Below the pieces are notes generated by a model, which saw only the letters and a program-made list of their open reading frames with translations, was not told the DNA's origin and did not search any database. A program made the translations under genes and the position numbers. This document shows, in pieces, positions 1-9,686 of a stretch of 43,184 nt of DNA; the stretch's first letter is position 1, and each line of letters opens with the position of its first letter. The stretch comes from an uncultured archaeon (GTDB taxonomy: Archaea; Halobacteriota; Methanosarcinia; Methanosarcinales; Methanoperedenaceae): the NCBI GenBank assembly GCA_902384525.1, contig CABMCA010000125.1, positions 1 through 43,184 of the forward strand, in the 5' to 3' direction.

Positions 1-120
1 ACATTCCTCGTTTATGCCACGCCTTGTACCTTTCGGATAAGCGAGTATTACTCTCTCGTATCTTACTTTTACCGGGCAAAGGGTTTGTCTTGCTGCACCA
101 CATAATTCACAATATGCCAT
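1..120 (-). CDS. fpoO: FpoO-like small subunit, N-terminal part only
   Basis: The first 40 codons of a gene that runs off the left edge. The peptide begins MAYCELCGAARQTLCPVKVR and continues with an AYPKG motif and a GINEEC end. The early CxxC pair and the AYPKG segment resemble what I recall of FpoO, the small protein at the end of fpo operons in Methanosarcinales. It follows fpoN by only 5 bases on the same strand, so it is the last visible gene of the operon. FpoO is regarded as a non-core, possibly iron-sulfur subunit of the F420H2 dehydrogenase. The rest of the gene, and any later cysteines, lie outside the window. Confidence 0.7.
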   Translation of the reverse strand, partial: MAYCELCGAARQTLCPVKVRYERVILAYPKGTRRGINEEC

Positions 121-125
121 AATTA

Positions 126-1601
126 TCACACTCCTAGAGCTTGAGCCGCATTGATCGCCATCTGGATGAACGGTTCAGGATACAGTCCTATTCCGATCGT
201 ACCTATCACTGCAAGAAGGATCGCAATTACATAAGGAACAGGTTCTTTTATTCTTTCGCCATTTGGCGGCAGCACATACATATATCTTATGACCCTGGCA
301 TAATAATAAATGGATAGTGCGCTGTTTAAAATTGCAATGATCACAATAATTAAGAGCCAGCTGCTTGCCTGGCTTACTGCTTCTACCGTTATTGAATAGA
401 ATAATATGAATTTCCCGACAAATCCTGCTGATGGCGGTATTCCTGCCAGGGCCAGGAAAAATATGAACAGGGACAATGCGGTTATTGGTGCGCGTTTTCC
501 AAGCCCCGCAAAATTGCCTAAATCATCTGTGTTCTTCGCATTCTTATTATCATTCAAAACCATATAGCTGACAACTGCTACAGCAATGAATGCGCCTCCT
601 TTCATGAGGGCATGGCCAAGCGCAAGAAGGACGCCTCCGGCGACTGACATTTGTGTCATCACCACAAAAGCAAGTGAAATATATCCGGCCTGGGCGATGG
701 ATGAATATGCAAGCATCCTCTTGATGCTGCGCTGGGAGATCGCGACAACGTTACCGTATGTCATGGTTATTATTGCAAGTATTGCGAATGTATACTGGAT
801 ATCCACTCTGATCGCCACTAATGCCAGGATAAGAATCCTGAATGCTGCAACAAATCCCATCTTCTTTGAACCTGCTGCAAGCAGGGCAGATACTACACTG
901 GGTGAACCTTCGTATGTATCAGGAGCCCACATGTGGAATGGAACAAGCGCCATCTTGAAACCAAATCCTGCCACAAGGAAAATCATTGCCAGTATCCCGA
1001 TAGAGCTTTCTGCACTGAGATGAGTTATCCTGAAGAATTCAATTATCGCAGGAATATTGGTTGAACCTGTTATTCCATAAATCAGCGACATGCCGAACAA
1101 CATCAATGCAGATGATATTGAACCTATTATGAAATATTTCAATGCAGCTTCAAGTGAAGCAGGGTTCTTTTTCTCAAAACCTGCAAGTACGTATGTTGAC
1201 ATGCTTGCAAGTTCAAAACCTACAAATAACGCTATCAGGTCATTTGCCGATGCTACTACCATCATTCCGACCGTGGACAGGAGAAGGAGTGCATAATATT
1301 CATCCTGATTGCGATTATTCTTAAAATATTCAATAGAAGCAATGACTGCTATTAATGAAACTATTACGAATATTAATTTGAAAACCTGGGACAATGGGTC
1401 AATAATAAGGGAATCATAGAAAAAACTCGTCTTCCCGGTCATCCCGTTACCAAGAACATATACAAGTGAAGCCAGAAGTCCTGCTGCGCTTAAGTATCCA
1501 AACATATTCTTGGATTTATCGCTTATCAATAAACCCATTAGTATAATAACAAAAGCCAGTATGGTCAGCAGTATTTCAGGGAGAAGTAAAGTAAAATTCA
1601 T
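126..1601 (-). CDS. fpoN: F420H2 dehydrogenase / complex I membrane subunit N
   Basis: A 491-residue polytopic membrane protein of the NuoN/ND2 antiporter-like family, one of three proton-pumping subunits of the membrane arm. Family signatures include the lysine-bearing helix FGFKMALVPFHMWAPDTYEG, followed by SPSVVSALLAAGSKK, and the AYSSIAQAGY segment around residues 300-310. Length is normal for the family. Its ATG overlaps the fpoM stop by 4 bases (ATGA type), so translation is probably coupled. It is second-last among the visible operon genes. The assignment to an Fpo/Fqo-type rather than NADH-type complex rests on the whole gene set, which shows no NuoE, NuoF or NuoG. Confidence 0.95.
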   Translation of the reverse strand: MNFTLLLPEILLTILAFVIILMGLLISDKSKNMFGYLSAAGLLASLVYVLGNGMTGKTSFFYDSLIIDPLSQVFKLIFVIVSLIAVIASIEYFKNNRNQDEYYALLLLSTVGMMVVASANDLIALFVGFELASMSTYVLAGFEKKNPASLEAALKYFIIGSISSALMLFGMSLIYGITGSTNIPAIIEFFRITHLSAESSIGILAMIFLVAGFGFKMALVPFHMWAPDTYEGSPSVVSALLAAGSKKMGFVAAFRILILALVAIRVDIQYTFAILAIITMTYGNVVAISQRSIKRMLAYSSIAQAGYISLAFVVMTQMSVAGGVLLALGHALMKGGAFIAVAVVSYMVLNDNKNAKNTDDLGNFAGLGKRAPITALSLFIFFLALAGIPPSAGFVGKFILFYSITVEAVSQASSWLLIIVIIAILNSALSIYYYARVIRYMYVLPPNGERIKEPVPYVIAILLAVIGTIGIGLYPEPFIQMAINAAQALGV

Positions 1602-3115
1602 GTTATCACTCCTTTCATTCCGGTAACAAACTGAAGTAGCTGGGTTGCACTCGTAGTCATCATATCAAGCACAGGGTTCGGATTTATTCCGAAATATATA
1701 ACCAGGAGGACAAGAATGGCCATGGAGGCTATTTCATAGTTCGCCCCATCATGGATATGCCCCAGTTTTTCATTATATGTACCAAATACTGCCCTTTGCA
1801 TGGCCCATAGATGGTATCCTGCTGTGAAAACAATACCAAAGAGTGCAAATATCACAAATGTTGGAAGCGTAAAATACGAGTTCACAAGGATGAGGAATTC
1901 AGCAATGAACCCGCTCATACCTGGTAATCCCAGCGAAGCCAGGAACCCTGCCAGCATGACAAATGTCAGTTTTGGCATATATTTAGCTATGCCTCCTAAA
2001 TCGTGGATTATCCTTGTTCCTGCAGAATGCTGGATCACACCGCATGACATGAACAGGATACCTGTTATAAGGCCATGCGAGAACTGCTGGTACATCGCCC
2101 CGCTTACGGAAAGTGGAATAAGTGCAGCAGCGCCAAGGGTCACATAACCCATGTGGCTTATACTGGAATAAGCAACCATCTTCTTGAGGTCGCGCTGGGC
2201 CAGAGCCAGGAAAGTTCCGTATAGTATGCTAAGCACTCCGATTATAGCCATGATCGTGATCATTTTTCCTGGTGAATCGGAATATGGCAGGATTGGAAGG
2301 ATCACCCTGAAAAGGCCATAACCACCCATCTTGAGCAGCAAAGCAGCAAGTATGACACTGCCCGCTGTTGGGGCTTCAACGTGCGCATCAGGCAGCCAGG
2401 TATGGAAAGGCACCGCAGGCATCTTGACAAGAAAACCAAACAATAACCCTAAGAATACTGCATCTTTTATTGATATGATATCTTTTATCAGCCATCCATC
2501 CATGACCTGATAGGATTTCAGGAGTTCAAACATATCAAAACTTGGTATCTTGGTAATATTCAGTGCATTGAAGTAGAGCGTGAATATCGCAAGCAGCATA
2601 ACCAGGCTCGCCACATGCGTATATATGAAGAACTTAATGGCAGCATAGTCTTTTCTTGGGCCCCCCCAGATGCTTATCAGGAAGTACATTGGTATAAGAA
2701 CGATTTCCCAGAATATATAGAACACAAAGAAATCAAGTGAAGTGAAAACTCCCATCACGCCTACCAGTTCAAGGAGGATCAAACCGTAGAACTTGTTTGC
2801 CTGTTGTGTTTCACCCCATGCAAATATGACAGTAAGCGGGATAATTATATTCGATAACAGCACAAGAGGCATACCGATCCCATCAACACCGAACTTTAAG
2901 TTCACTCCGATACTTGGTATCCAGGAGTATGTTTCAAGGAACTGTATTGCGGATATTTTACTATCAAATCCCAGGAATAATATCAATGATAAAGCAAGTG
3001 ATACCAATGATGTTATCAAAGCGATCGTGCGTGCCTGCTTACGGGTTTTTGTTAAAAATGTTAAGATCGCTCCAAGCAAAGAGATAACGATCATTAATGA
3101 AATTAAAGCTGCCAT
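1598..3115 (-). CDS. fpoM: F420H2 dehydrogenase / complex I membrane subunit M
   Basis: A 505-residue membrane protein of the NuoM/ND4 family. Conserved features are EIVLIPMYFLISIWGGPRKD (the helix with the functional glutamate), FLVKMPAVPFHTWLPDAHVE with the pumping lysine, and MVAYSSISHMGYVTLG. These are the residues of antiporter-like proton channels. The start codon overlaps the fpoL stop by one base (TAATG), preceded by GGAGGG, which fixes the start. It sits between fpoL and fpoN as in Methanosarcina-type fpo operons. In the cell it would pump protons while the complex passes electrons from F420H2 to a membrane carrier. Confidence 0.96.
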   Translation of the reverse strand: MAALISLMIVISLLGAILTFLTKTRKQARTIALITSLVSLALSLILFLGFDSKISAIQFLETYSWIPSIGVNLKFGVDGIGMPLVLLSNIIIPLTVIFAWGETQQANKFYGLILLELVGVMGVFTSLDFFVFYIFWEIVLIPMYFLISIWGGPRKDYAAIKFFIYTHVASLVMLLAIFTLYFNALNITKIPSFDMFELLKSYQVMDGWLIKDIISIKDAVFLGLLFGFLVKMPAVPFHTWLPDAHVEAPTAGSVILAALLLKMGGYGLFRVILPILPYSDSPGKMITIMAIIGVLSILYGTFLALAQRDLKKMVAYSSISHMGYVTLGAAALIPLSVSGAMYQQFSHGLITGILFMSCGVIQHSAGTRIIHDLGGIAKYMPKLTFVMLAGFLASLGLPGMSGFIAEFLILVNSYFTLPTFVIFALFGIVFTAGYHLWAMQRAVFGTYNEKLGHIHDGANYEIASMAILVLLVIYFGINPNPVLDMMTTSATQLLQFVTGMKGVIT

Positions 3116-5121
3116 TATGTCCCTCCGTATTTAAGCTTGAGCAAAACTAAAAGCAATGCTACTCCAAGTATTGTGATTGAAGCATAATTCTGGACTACGC
3201 CTGTCTGCAATTTCCGGATTATTTCACCAAGCTTAAGCAGTGTATTGCTGATAATATTGTCTATTATAAGCCAGTCAATAATCTTTCGGTCAATGAACTC
3301 TCCTGACTGGGCTACAACATCATGTGTCAATTTGACACCGATCAGGTTTGCACCTATCTTTGGTTCATAATACCTGTTATACAACAATTTATAAAGTGGA
3401 TTCTGTGATGAAACGATCTTACTCATGTCGATCATTCGTTTGTTGTAAATTGCATATGATATTAAGAAACCCAATACACCCACGATCACGGGCAACAGTA
3501 TTAAAAATGCTGATGGGTGGAATGCCTCACCTTCATGAACAGCTATATTTACATCCATCAATTCAAAATTTTTCTCAAGATAACCATAGAAACCAATCTG
3601 GGAGAAACCAAACAAAAGGGCAAATATTGCCAATATCATTAATGGTCCTGTCATTACCCCGGGTGATTCATGGGAATGCCTTTCAGAACGCGGCTTTCCT
3701 GTAAATGTCATGAACCACAGCCTGAATATGTATATTGATGTCAAAAGAGCTGCAATAATGGCAAAGCCGTATGGGATCATATCATGCGTCACTTCCCCAT
3801 ACTCTAATGCACCTTCTATTATTGCATCCTTGCTGAAGAAACCCGCAGTTCCAATATTCATAATGGGCATACCCAGGCTCGCAAACGGAAATCCAATACC
3901 TGCCAGTGCAAGTGCTGCTATTAACATGGTTGTACCTGTGATCTTCATCTTATTGAATAATCCACCCATTTCACGAATATCGTTGGTTCCAAGTGCATGT
4001 ATCACACTTCCGGCACACAGGAAAAGTAGTGCCTTAAAGAATGCGTGGCTTAAGAGATGGAACATGGATATTCCCACGGCTTTTGCTCCAAGAACAGTTC
4101 CGGCTGTCCCAAGTGCGAGCATCATGTAACCAAGCTGGCTGACTGTTGAATAAGCAAGCACTCTCTTAATATCATTCATTACAAGTCCCATCGTTGCTGC
4201 AAAAATGGCAGTGAAACCTCCAACATATGTAACAATCAGAAGCGCATCCGGCACACCCGCAGATATTGTTGACGGGGTTGCGACAAACATCGGGAATGTT
4301 CTTGCAACAAGGTAAACACCAGCCGTTACCATTGTTGCTGCATGAATAAGTGCAGACACTGTTGTCGGGCCTTCCATAGCATCAGGCAACCAGCCATGAA
4401 GAGGGAATTGGCCGCTCTTACCTACAGCTCCGCCAAAGAAGAGAAGTGCGATATATGTTAATTGTGTCCCGTTGATCAGCGGAATTGCTTCAAACATCGT
4501 CTTGAATTGCAGTATGAAACTTTGTGATTCGACAACAAGAGTTCCATTATCTACAAGCAGTTTCATATTTACATAGAGCAGTACGATCCCTGCAAGGAAG
4601 AGCACATCTCCTACCCTTGTAACAAGGAAAGCCTTCTTAGCTGCTGCCGCTGCTGATGGTTTATGATACCAGAAACCTATCAGGAGGAATGAACACAGGC
4701 CCACAAGTTCCCAGGAAACAAAGAACTGGAGGATATTATCAGATAATATTACGCTTAACATCGCTGCTGTGAACAATGATGTTTCTGCAAAATACCGTGG
4801 TCTTGCAGGGTCATGCGCCATGTACCCGACAGCATAAATGTGAATCAGCAGGCTTACAAATGAAACCATCATCAGCATTACTACAGCCAGTGGATCAATT
4901 AAGATCCCAAGATTCATTCCCGCAAACCATGGCAATGATTGCTGTACCATTCCATTTGGATATATTTCAAGGAATATCCCGAGCGAGATAATGAACGATC
5001 CTGCTATAGCCGCTATTGGGAGCAATGCTCCGCCTGAATAGAGCTTCTTTCCGAGGAAAAGCGTAAAAACAAACGCTATAACCGGTAATAATACTATTAG
5101 TGCTGCATAATCACTGAACAT
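3115..5121 (-). CDS. fpoL: F420H2 dehydrogenase / complex I membrane subunit L
   Basis: A 668-residue NuoL/ND5 family protein, the largest antiporter-like subunit. Visible signatures are FFVSWELVGLCSFLLIGFWY (glutamate helix), GKSGQFPLHGWLPDAMEGPT (pumping lysine), and VLAYSTVSQLGYMMLALG. The C-terminal extension with a final hydrophobic segment fits the long lateral helix and anchor typical of NuoL. The start lies one base past the fpoK stop, so spacing is operon-like. Length and motif order are normal and nothing looks degraded. Confidence 0.96.
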   Translation of the reverse strand: MFSDYAALIVLLPVIAFVFTLFLGKKLYSGGALLPIAAIAGSFIISLGIFLEIYPNGMVQQSLPWFAGMNLGILIDPLAVVMLMMVSFVSLLIHIYAVGYMAHDPARPRYFAETSLFTAAMLSVILSDNILQFFVSWELVGLCSFLLIGFWYHKPSAAAAAKKAFLVTRVGDVLFLAGIVLLYVNMKLLVDNGTLVVESQSFILQFKTMFEAIPLINGTQLTYIALLFFGGAVGKSGQFPLHGWLPDAMEGPTTVSALIHAATMVTAGVYLVARTFPMFVATPSTISAGVPDALLIVTYVGGFTAIFAATMGLVMNDIKRVLAYSTVSQLGYMMLALGTAGTVLGAKAVGISMFHLLSHAFFKALLFLCAGSVIHALGTNDIREMGGLFNKMKITGTTMLIAALALAGIGFPFASLGMPIMNIGTAGFFSKDAIIEGALEYGEVTHDMIPYGFAIIAALLTSIYIFRLWFMTFTGKPRSERHSHESPGVMTGPLMILAIFALLFGFSQIGFYGYLEKNFELMDVNIAVHEGEAFHPSAFLILLPVIVGVLGFLISYAIYNKRMIDMSKIVSSQNPLYKLLYNRYYEPKIGANLIGVKLTHDVVAQSGEFIDRKIIDWLIIDNIISNTLLKLGEIIRKLQTGVVQNYASITILGVALLLVLLKLKYGGT

Positions 5122-5122
5122 A

Positions 5123-5422
5123 TTACCACCTCAAGATATTGATATTGTCAAGATTGATCGTATCCCGCAACCTGAACAATGCAACAAGTATAGCAAATCC
5201 AATGGCTGCTTCTGCTGCTGCTATGGCAATTGAGAATATTGCAAATATCTGGCCTGTCGCATTGCCATTATAACTTGAGAACGCAACAAGGTTAAGATTT
5301 GCTGAGTTCAAAAGCAGTTCTATGCACATCAGGATTTTGATTCCGCTTCTTTGTGTAATTATTCCATATACACCTATGGTGAATATTATTATCGAAATTA
5401 AGAGATATGAATACAACGACAT
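5123..5422 (-). CDS. fpoK: F420H2 dehydrogenase / complex I membrane subunit K
   Basis: A 99-residue, three-helix NuoK/ND4L protein. I chose the ATG at 5422 (MSLYSYLL) rather than an upstream one because a GGAGG site lies 6 bases before it, the gene then overlaps the preceding J fragment by only a few bases, and the length becomes the family standard of about 100. The two conserved membrane glutamates are visible in [17 protein letters not shown] and [10 protein letters not shown]. It forms part of the proton path linking the membrane arm to the quinone or methanophenazine module. Confidence 0.95.
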   Translation of the reverse strand: MSLYSYLLISIIIFTIGVYGIITQRSGIKILMCIELLLNSANLNLVAFSSYNGNATGQIFAIFSIAIAAAEAAIGFAILVALFRLRDTINLDNINILRW

Positions 5423-5423
5423 T

Positions 5424-5675
5424 TTATGCCTCCTTTTTTGCGATATACAGGGCACCGATCAGTGCTGCCAGCAATAACAATGAAAGCAATTCAAAGGAAA
5501 ATATAAAATCGCTGAAAATCCCGCCCCTGATATCAGGACTTCCTGCAAGATCCTGGGTACTGATTGCAGTTATTTCCTCCTTCTTTGCCAGATCCGTATA
5601 ACTGTTATCCAGGGCCATGAACAATACAGCAAATAACAGTAATGCGATCAATAAATTGAATGTCTTGTTGATCAT
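5424..5675 (-). CDS. fpoJ: FpoJ, C-terminal half (split J subunit)
   Basis: An 83-residue protein with hydrophobic helices at both ends ([20 protein letters not shown] and [20 protein letters not shown]). It corresponds to the C-terminal half of NuoJ/ND6. With the adjacent 81-residue ORF it makes up one complete J subunit. Both halves have their own start and lie 1 base apart, so this looks like a stable gene split rather than a frameshift error. As far as I recall, a split J also occurs in Methanosarcina fpo operons. The final AKKEA is followed at once by the fpoK start. Confidence 0.85.
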   Translation of the reverse strand: MINKTFNLLIALLLFAVLFMALDNSYTDLAKKEEITAISTQDLAGSPDIRGGIFSDFIFSFELLSLLLLAALIGALYIAKKEA

Positions 5676-5676
5676 T

Positions 5677-5922
5677 TTATTCTTCCTCTCCCTTCTTGGT
5701 CAACATAATAGTGAATAATATAAGGGTTATTACAGCCCCAACATAGACAAGAATCTGTACCCAGGCAAGGAATTCTGCTTTCAGGAGTATGAATAGACCA
5801 GCGGTTCCAACGAATGTACCTGCAAGAAATATTGCACTGTGGACTAATTTATTTGACCTGACCACCATGATCGTTGATATGATAGTGAGAACCGAAATAA
5901 CAAGAAATACAATGTCTATCAT
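5677..5922 (-). CDS. fpoJ: FpoJ, N-terminal half (split J subunit)
   Basis: An 81-residue, three-helix protein matching the N-terminal half of NuoJ. It has the conserved segment SAIFLAGTFVGTAGLFILLKAEFLAW in residues 31-56, then VQILVYVGAVITLILFTIML, the bulge-containing helix TM3 of the J subunit. It ends in a charged KKGEEE tail, showing a true C-terminus rather than readthrough into the next ORF. It overlaps fpoI by 4 bases. Together with the downstream half it would assemble into a normal J position next to K. Confidence 0.88.
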   Translation of the reverse strand: MIDIVFLVISVLTIISTIMVVRSNKLVHSAIFLAGTFVGTAGLFILLKAEFLAWVQILVYVGAVITLILFTIMLTKKGEEE

Positions 5923-6335
5923 TGCTTCACCTCTTTGTTGAATAATAATCTATCAGGACCATACACAAGACTCTCACGGCTGTAATCCGCAAGTTCATAA
6001 TTCCCGGTCATTTTCATAGCATTCATGGGGCATACGTCCACACAAAGCCCGCAAAACAGGCACATCCCGATATTGACCTGGGGATACCATCTTGTTTTAT
6101 ACTTGACTATCTGGATAGTCCCGTTCGGACAATTTACTTCACATATCCCGCAACCTATGCAGGCGTTTTCATCTACTGCATGCAATCCCCTGAATCTTGG
6201 TGACACTTTCATTTTCTGGTAGGGGTACTGAATGGTCACAGTCGGCCTGTTACCGACCCGTAACATATGTTTCATTGTAACAATGAGCCCTTTAATTATC
6301 CCACTCATTGTCCAGTTCCTTGTTATCCAGGTCAT
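5919..6335 (-). CDS. fpoI: F420H2 dehydrogenase 2x[4Fe-4S] subunit I
   Basis: A 138-residue ferredoxin-like protein of the NuoI/TYKY family. Two full [4Fe-4S] motifs are present: C59-x2-C62-x2-C65-x3-C69 (CIGCGICEVNCP) and C92-x2-C95-x2-C98-x3-C102 (CLFCGLCVDVCP). It carries clusters N6a and N6b, which pass electrons from the F420H2-oxidising input to cluster N2 in FpoB. The start overlaps the end of fpoH by 4 bases. The F420-oxidising subunit FpoF is not encoded in this window; in relatives it is often elsewhere on the chromosome. Confidence 0.96.
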   Translation of the reverse strand: MTWITRNWTMSGIIKGLIVTMKHMLRVGNRPTVTIQYPYQKMKVSPRFRGLHAVDENACIGCGICEVNCPNGTIQIVKYKTRWYPQVNIGMCLFCGLCVDVCPMNAMKMTGNYELADYSRESLVYGPDRLLFNKEVKQ

Positions 6336-7441
6336 TGGAACACTCCTATGGTCAAAAGGAAACCAGTGACCAGTAAATTAAGTAAAGCCAGAGGTATCAT
6401 GATCTTCCATCCCAGGTTGAGGAGTTGATCTATCCTTACCCTGGGTACTGTATGTCTTAACCACATTGCAAAGAATATTACTGCATAGGTTTTAACAAGA
6501 AATACTCCCAACGATATCAGTGGAACCACTGCCGCTGGAAGTAATGAAAGGTATGGAAATGACCATCCCCCCAGGAACAATGTGACAACAATTGCAGAGA
6601 CTGAGAATAAATGAGCATACTCTGCAAGGAAGAACATTGCAAATTTTATTCCGCTGTATTCAGTGAAGAATCCTGCAACAAGTTCCTGTTCAGATTCCTG
6701 GAAATCAAAGGGTATGCGTCCCATTTCAGCAATGGAAGCAATAAGGAATAAAATGAACCCGAGGGGTTGCAGGAATATGAACCATTTTGGAATAAAGCCA
6801 AACCATGTGCCATTTTGAGCAGTTACAATATCAACAGTACTCAGGGAGCCTGTAAACAAAACAATAGCAATCGCAGAAAGGGCCAGTGGTATTGTATAAC
6901 TTATATCCTGGGCTACGGCCCTCATCGCCCCCATCAATGAATATTTATTATTTGAGGACCAGCCTGCCAGCAAAATCGCAATTGGTGACAAGGCAGATAT
7001 AGCAATCAAATAGAGAAGCCCAACCTTTAGATCTGATATTATCAGTGACTCTCCAAACGGCAGTGGAATAAATATGAGGAGCGCTGGTATGAATACGAGA
7101 AAAGGCGCAAGTGTAAAAACCCACCTGTCAGCTTTTGCAGGAATTATATCCTCTTTTCCAATGAGTTTTACACCATCCATGACTGGCTGGAGCAATCCTC
7201 TTGGGCCCGTTACCATCGGACCGTATCTTGCCTGCACCATTGCGACAACTTTACGTTCCATCCATGTAAGGAACATGATCGTCAGAAGAGCGAAAACCAA
7301 TAGGACCGCAATCTCTGCGAATACTATAATGATTCTCAAAATATACTCGATTCCTAATGTCTTGAATATGTTATTTATAGGTTCATAAATCCCTATGAAA
7401 TTCAAGATGAAAACAATAAGTTCGTAAGCATTTGCAAACAT
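6332..7441 (-). CDS. fpoH: F420H2 dehydrogenase / complex I membrane subunit H
   Basis: A 369-residue eight-helix NuoH/ND1 family protein. Signature stretches are MERKVVAMVQARYGPMVTGP (first cytoplasmic loop), DGVKLIGKEDIIPAKAD, and IAEMGRIPFDFQESEQELVA, the acidic loop lining the quinone chamber. An ATG 45 bases further upstream is open, but I prefer MFANAYELIV at 7441. It has GGTGA just before it and leaves 4 bases after the fpoD stop instead of a 41-base overlap. The protein joins the hydrophilic and membrane arms. Confidence 0.95.
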   Translation of the reverse strand: MFANAYELIVFILNFIGIYEPINNIFKTLGIEYILRIIIVFAEIAVLLVFALLTIMFLTWMERKVVAMVQARYGPMVTGPRGLLQPVMDGVKLIGKEDIIPAKADRWVFTLAPFLVFIPALLIFIPLPFGESLIISDLKVGLLYLIAISALSPIAILLAGWSSNNKYSLMGAMRAVAQDISYTIPLALSAIAIVLFTGSLSTVDIVTAQNGTWFGFIPKWFIFLQPLGFILFLIASIAEMGRIPFDFQESEQELVAGFFTEYSGIKFAMFFLAEYAHLFSVSAIVVTLFLGGWSFPYLSLLPAAVVPLISLGVFLVKTYAVIFFAMWLRHTVPRVRIDQLLNLGWKIMIPLALLNLLVTGFLLTIGVFQ

Positions 7442-7445
7442 TATA

Positions 7446-8594
7446 TCACCGGTCCACATCGCCAAGAACAACATCAATGGTCCCAAAGGCCGCTATCAGG
7501 TCAGGGATCATAAGCCCTTCTACCATTTTAGGTATAGCTGTAAGATTACAGAAAGAGGGTGAACGTATTTTGATCCTGTAGGGTTTAATGGTTCCGTCAC
7601 TTACTATATAAAACCCTAATTCACCTTTAGGCGCCTCGATCCTGCTGTAAACCTCACCTGGCGGCGGGGTGAATATTCTCGGGAAATACGTAGAAACTGC
7701 TGTTGGGGCGCCTGTCATCGGAGCTATCCCATATTTAGCCTGGCTTGCTGGTTTTGCCGGAGGCATAGCATCAACTACCTGTCTTAAAATATGCAGGCTT
7801 TCTCTCATCTCATCTATTCTTACCATGTATCGGGCGAAGCTGTCACATTCATTGCGCACACATACCTTGAAATCAAGGTCAGGATATACGGAATACGGCT
7901 CTAATTTCCTTATATCGTAATTTACGCCATGACCGCGAAGTGACGGACCTGTCATACCATAATTAATAGCATCCTGCGCGCTCATTACCCCTATACCCTT
8001 CATTCTCCCCATGAAAATCTCATTACCGCTGACAAGCTGCTCGTAATCATCAATGCGCTTATCCATATCATTTATGAACTCATTGAGTTTTGGTATGAAG
8101 CCCTCAGGCATGTCTTCCCTTACTCCTCCGGGTTTGATATAATTAAAAGTCATCCTTGCGCCGCATAACATATCAAATAATGCAAGGGCATTCTCTCTTT
8201 CCCTGAATCCGTACATTATCATAGTGGATGCGCCAAGGTCAAGAAGAAGAGAGCCAATCATTACGAGATGGTTCACTATCCTGTTCAGTTCAAGCGTGAG
8301 AACACGTATGTACTCTGCCCTCAACGGAACCTCTATGCCTGCAAGTTCCTCCACGGCCTTAACGTAAGCGTAATTATTGGCAAAAGCCGACATATAATCG
8401 AGCCTGTCCGTGTAGGGAACGAACTGCATATACGTCTTCATCTCCCCCAGCTTTTCTGTCCCTCGATGGAGATATCCCATGACGATTTCGCAATTCCTGA
8501 TTATCTCTCCGTCCATGGTTAACTTAAACCTCAATACACCGTGTGTACTGGGATGAACAGGGCCCATGTTAATTAGAAGTTCATCTGTTTTCAT
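7446..8594 (-). CDS. fpoD: F420H2 dehydrogenase 49-kDa-type subunit D
   Basis: A 382-residue NuoD/49-kDa subunit, related to NiFe-hydrogenase large subunits but without their nickel ligands. The N-terminal loop GPVHPSTHGVLRFKLTMDGE contains the histidine implicated in quinone reduction, MGYLHRGTEKLGE follows, and the C-terminus has the family end FGTIDVVLGDVDR. Together with FpoB it forms the site where methanophenazine or menaquinone is reduced. It is followed 4 bases later by fpoH and preceded 1 base earlier by fpoC. Confidence 0.96.
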   Translation of the reverse strand: MKTDELLINMGPVHPSTHGVLRFKLTMDGEIIRNCEIVMGYLHRGTEKLGEMKTYMQFVPYTDRLDYMSAFANNYAYVKAVEELAGIEVPLRAEYIRVLTLELNRIVNHLVMIGSLLLDLGASTMIMYGFRERENALALFDMLCGARMTFNYIKPGGVREDMPEGFIPKLNEFINDMDKRIDDYEQLVSGNEIFMGRMKGIGVMSAQDAINYGMTGPSLRGHGVNYDIRKLEPYSVYPDLDFKVCVRNECDSFARYMVRIDEMRESLHILRQVVDAMPPAKPASQAKYGIAPMTGAPTAVSTYFPRIFTPPPGEVYSRIEAPKGELGFYIVSDGTIKPYRIKIRSPSFCNLTAIPKMVEGLMIPDLIAAFGTIDVVLGDVDR

Positions 8595-8595
8595 T

Positions 8596-9096
8596 TTATC
8601 TCCTCAACAGGTTCGTCCCGTCAGTGCTCACGATATCTTCTCCATCTTCCCCGACAGTAACGAACTGATCAACATTCATATCATAATCCTTTCGCAGGGG
8701 ATGACCGATCCAGCCATCGGGCAGCAGTATCCTTTTAAGATTTGGGTGGCCTGAGAACTTGATCCCGACAAGGTCATATGTCTCCCGTTCAAGCCAGTCT
8801 GCCACTTTCCAGATAGACGCAAGCGAAGCAACTTCGGGATTCTTATGCTCAAGTATAACCTTTAAAACAAGGTTCTGCTTTTTGGTATAAGAAAAGAAAT
8901 TGTAAACAACCTCGAACCTGTCCCTGTAATCAATTCCCGTTATAACCGATAGATTGTCAAATCCCATTTCTTTCACTTTCTTTGCCACATTTAACAGATC
9001 TTCTTTCTTAATGATCGCAAGAGGTTTTTTTATCTGAAGCCCTACACTTACGACAGAATCCGGAAATAACTGCTTTAGCTCTTCGGCCGGGTTCAT
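8596..9096 (-). CDS. fpoC: F420H2 dehydrogenase 30-kDa-type subunit C
   Basis: A NuoC/30-kDa subunit of about 166 residues with the diagnostic stretch [20 protein letters not shown] followed by [18 protein letters not shown]. The frame is open for another 32 codons upstream inside fpoB. I place the start at 9096 because it makes an ATGA overlap with the fpoB stop and has GGGGG 8 bases upstream. An ATG at 9111 with GGAG in front is nearly as good and would add five residues. The protein is a structural part of the peripheral arm. Confidence 0.93.
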   Translation of the reverse strand: MNPAEELKQLFPDSVVSVGLQIKKPLAIIKKEDLLNVAKKVKEMGFDNLSVITGIDYRDRFEVVYNFFSYTKKQNLVLKVILEHKNPEVASLASIWKVADWLERETYDLVGIKFSGHPNLKRILLPDGWIGHPLRKDYDMNVDQFVTVGEDGEDIVSTDGTNLLRR

Positions 9097-9686
9097 TTGT
9101 TCAGCCCCCATTTTGCTCCATATCCCTGGTTCTTGATTTTTTCCCTCAACTGGATGATCCCATATAACCATGCCTCTGGCCTGGGAGGGCATCCGGGAAT
9201 ATAAACGTCCACGGGTATTATCAGATCAACGCCTTTTAAGACCGAATATGATTCAATGTAAGGCCCTCCTGTATTTGCACAACTGCCCACAGAAATGACC
9301 CATTTTGGGTCAGGCATCATTTCGTAAAGTTTTTTTACTCTGGGAGCCATGCGTTTTGTAACAGTTCCTGCCACGAACATAAGGTCAGCCTGTCTGGGGC
9401 TTGCCCTGAAAATTTCCATGCCAAAGCGCGAAATATCATGATGTGCCATGGATGTGGCCATCATTTCGATAGCGCAGCAGGCAAGACCGGATGTGACAGG
9501 CCACAGGGAACTCAAACGCGCCCAGTTAAAAACCTGGTCAATTGTTGAAAATAATATTAATCCTTCTCGTTCCCTGGCTGCAAGGACTGTGCTGATAAGG
9601 CCGGTATCATTCAGTTTATCAAGCGCGGTCACAGGCTGCTTCTTTGTAATTTTGATCTTTGTAGTATCAATCGTTAATGGATCCAC
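9093..9686 (-). CDS. fpoB: F420H2 dehydrogenase N2-cluster subunit B
   Basis: A 197-residue NuoB/PSST protein. The tandem cysteines C70-C71 in [13 protein letters not shown]136 in VGSCANTGG and C166 in IPGCPPRPE are the four ligands of cluster N2, the last iron-sulfur cluster before the membrane electron acceptor. The N-terminal 45 residues are variable and hydrophilic, as in other archaeal FpoB. It overlaps fpoA by 13 bases and fpoC by 4, so it is embedded in a compact translationally coupled run. Confidence 0.96.
   Translation of the reverse strand: MDPLTIDTTKIKITKKQPVTALDKLNDTGLISTVLAAREREGLILFSTIDQVFNWARLSSLWPVTSGLACCAIEMMATSMAHHDISRFGMEIFRASPRQADLMFVAGTVTKRMAPRVKKLYEMMPDPKWVISVGSCANTGGPYIESYSVLKGVDLIIPVDVYIPGCPPRPEAWLYGIIQLREKIKNQGYGAKWGLNK

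Noticed and set aside
586-1023. Long plus-strand open frames inside the fpo operon
   Set aside because: They run antisense to strongly conserved complex I genes, lack family features and ribosome binding sites, and reflect codon bias on the opposite strand.
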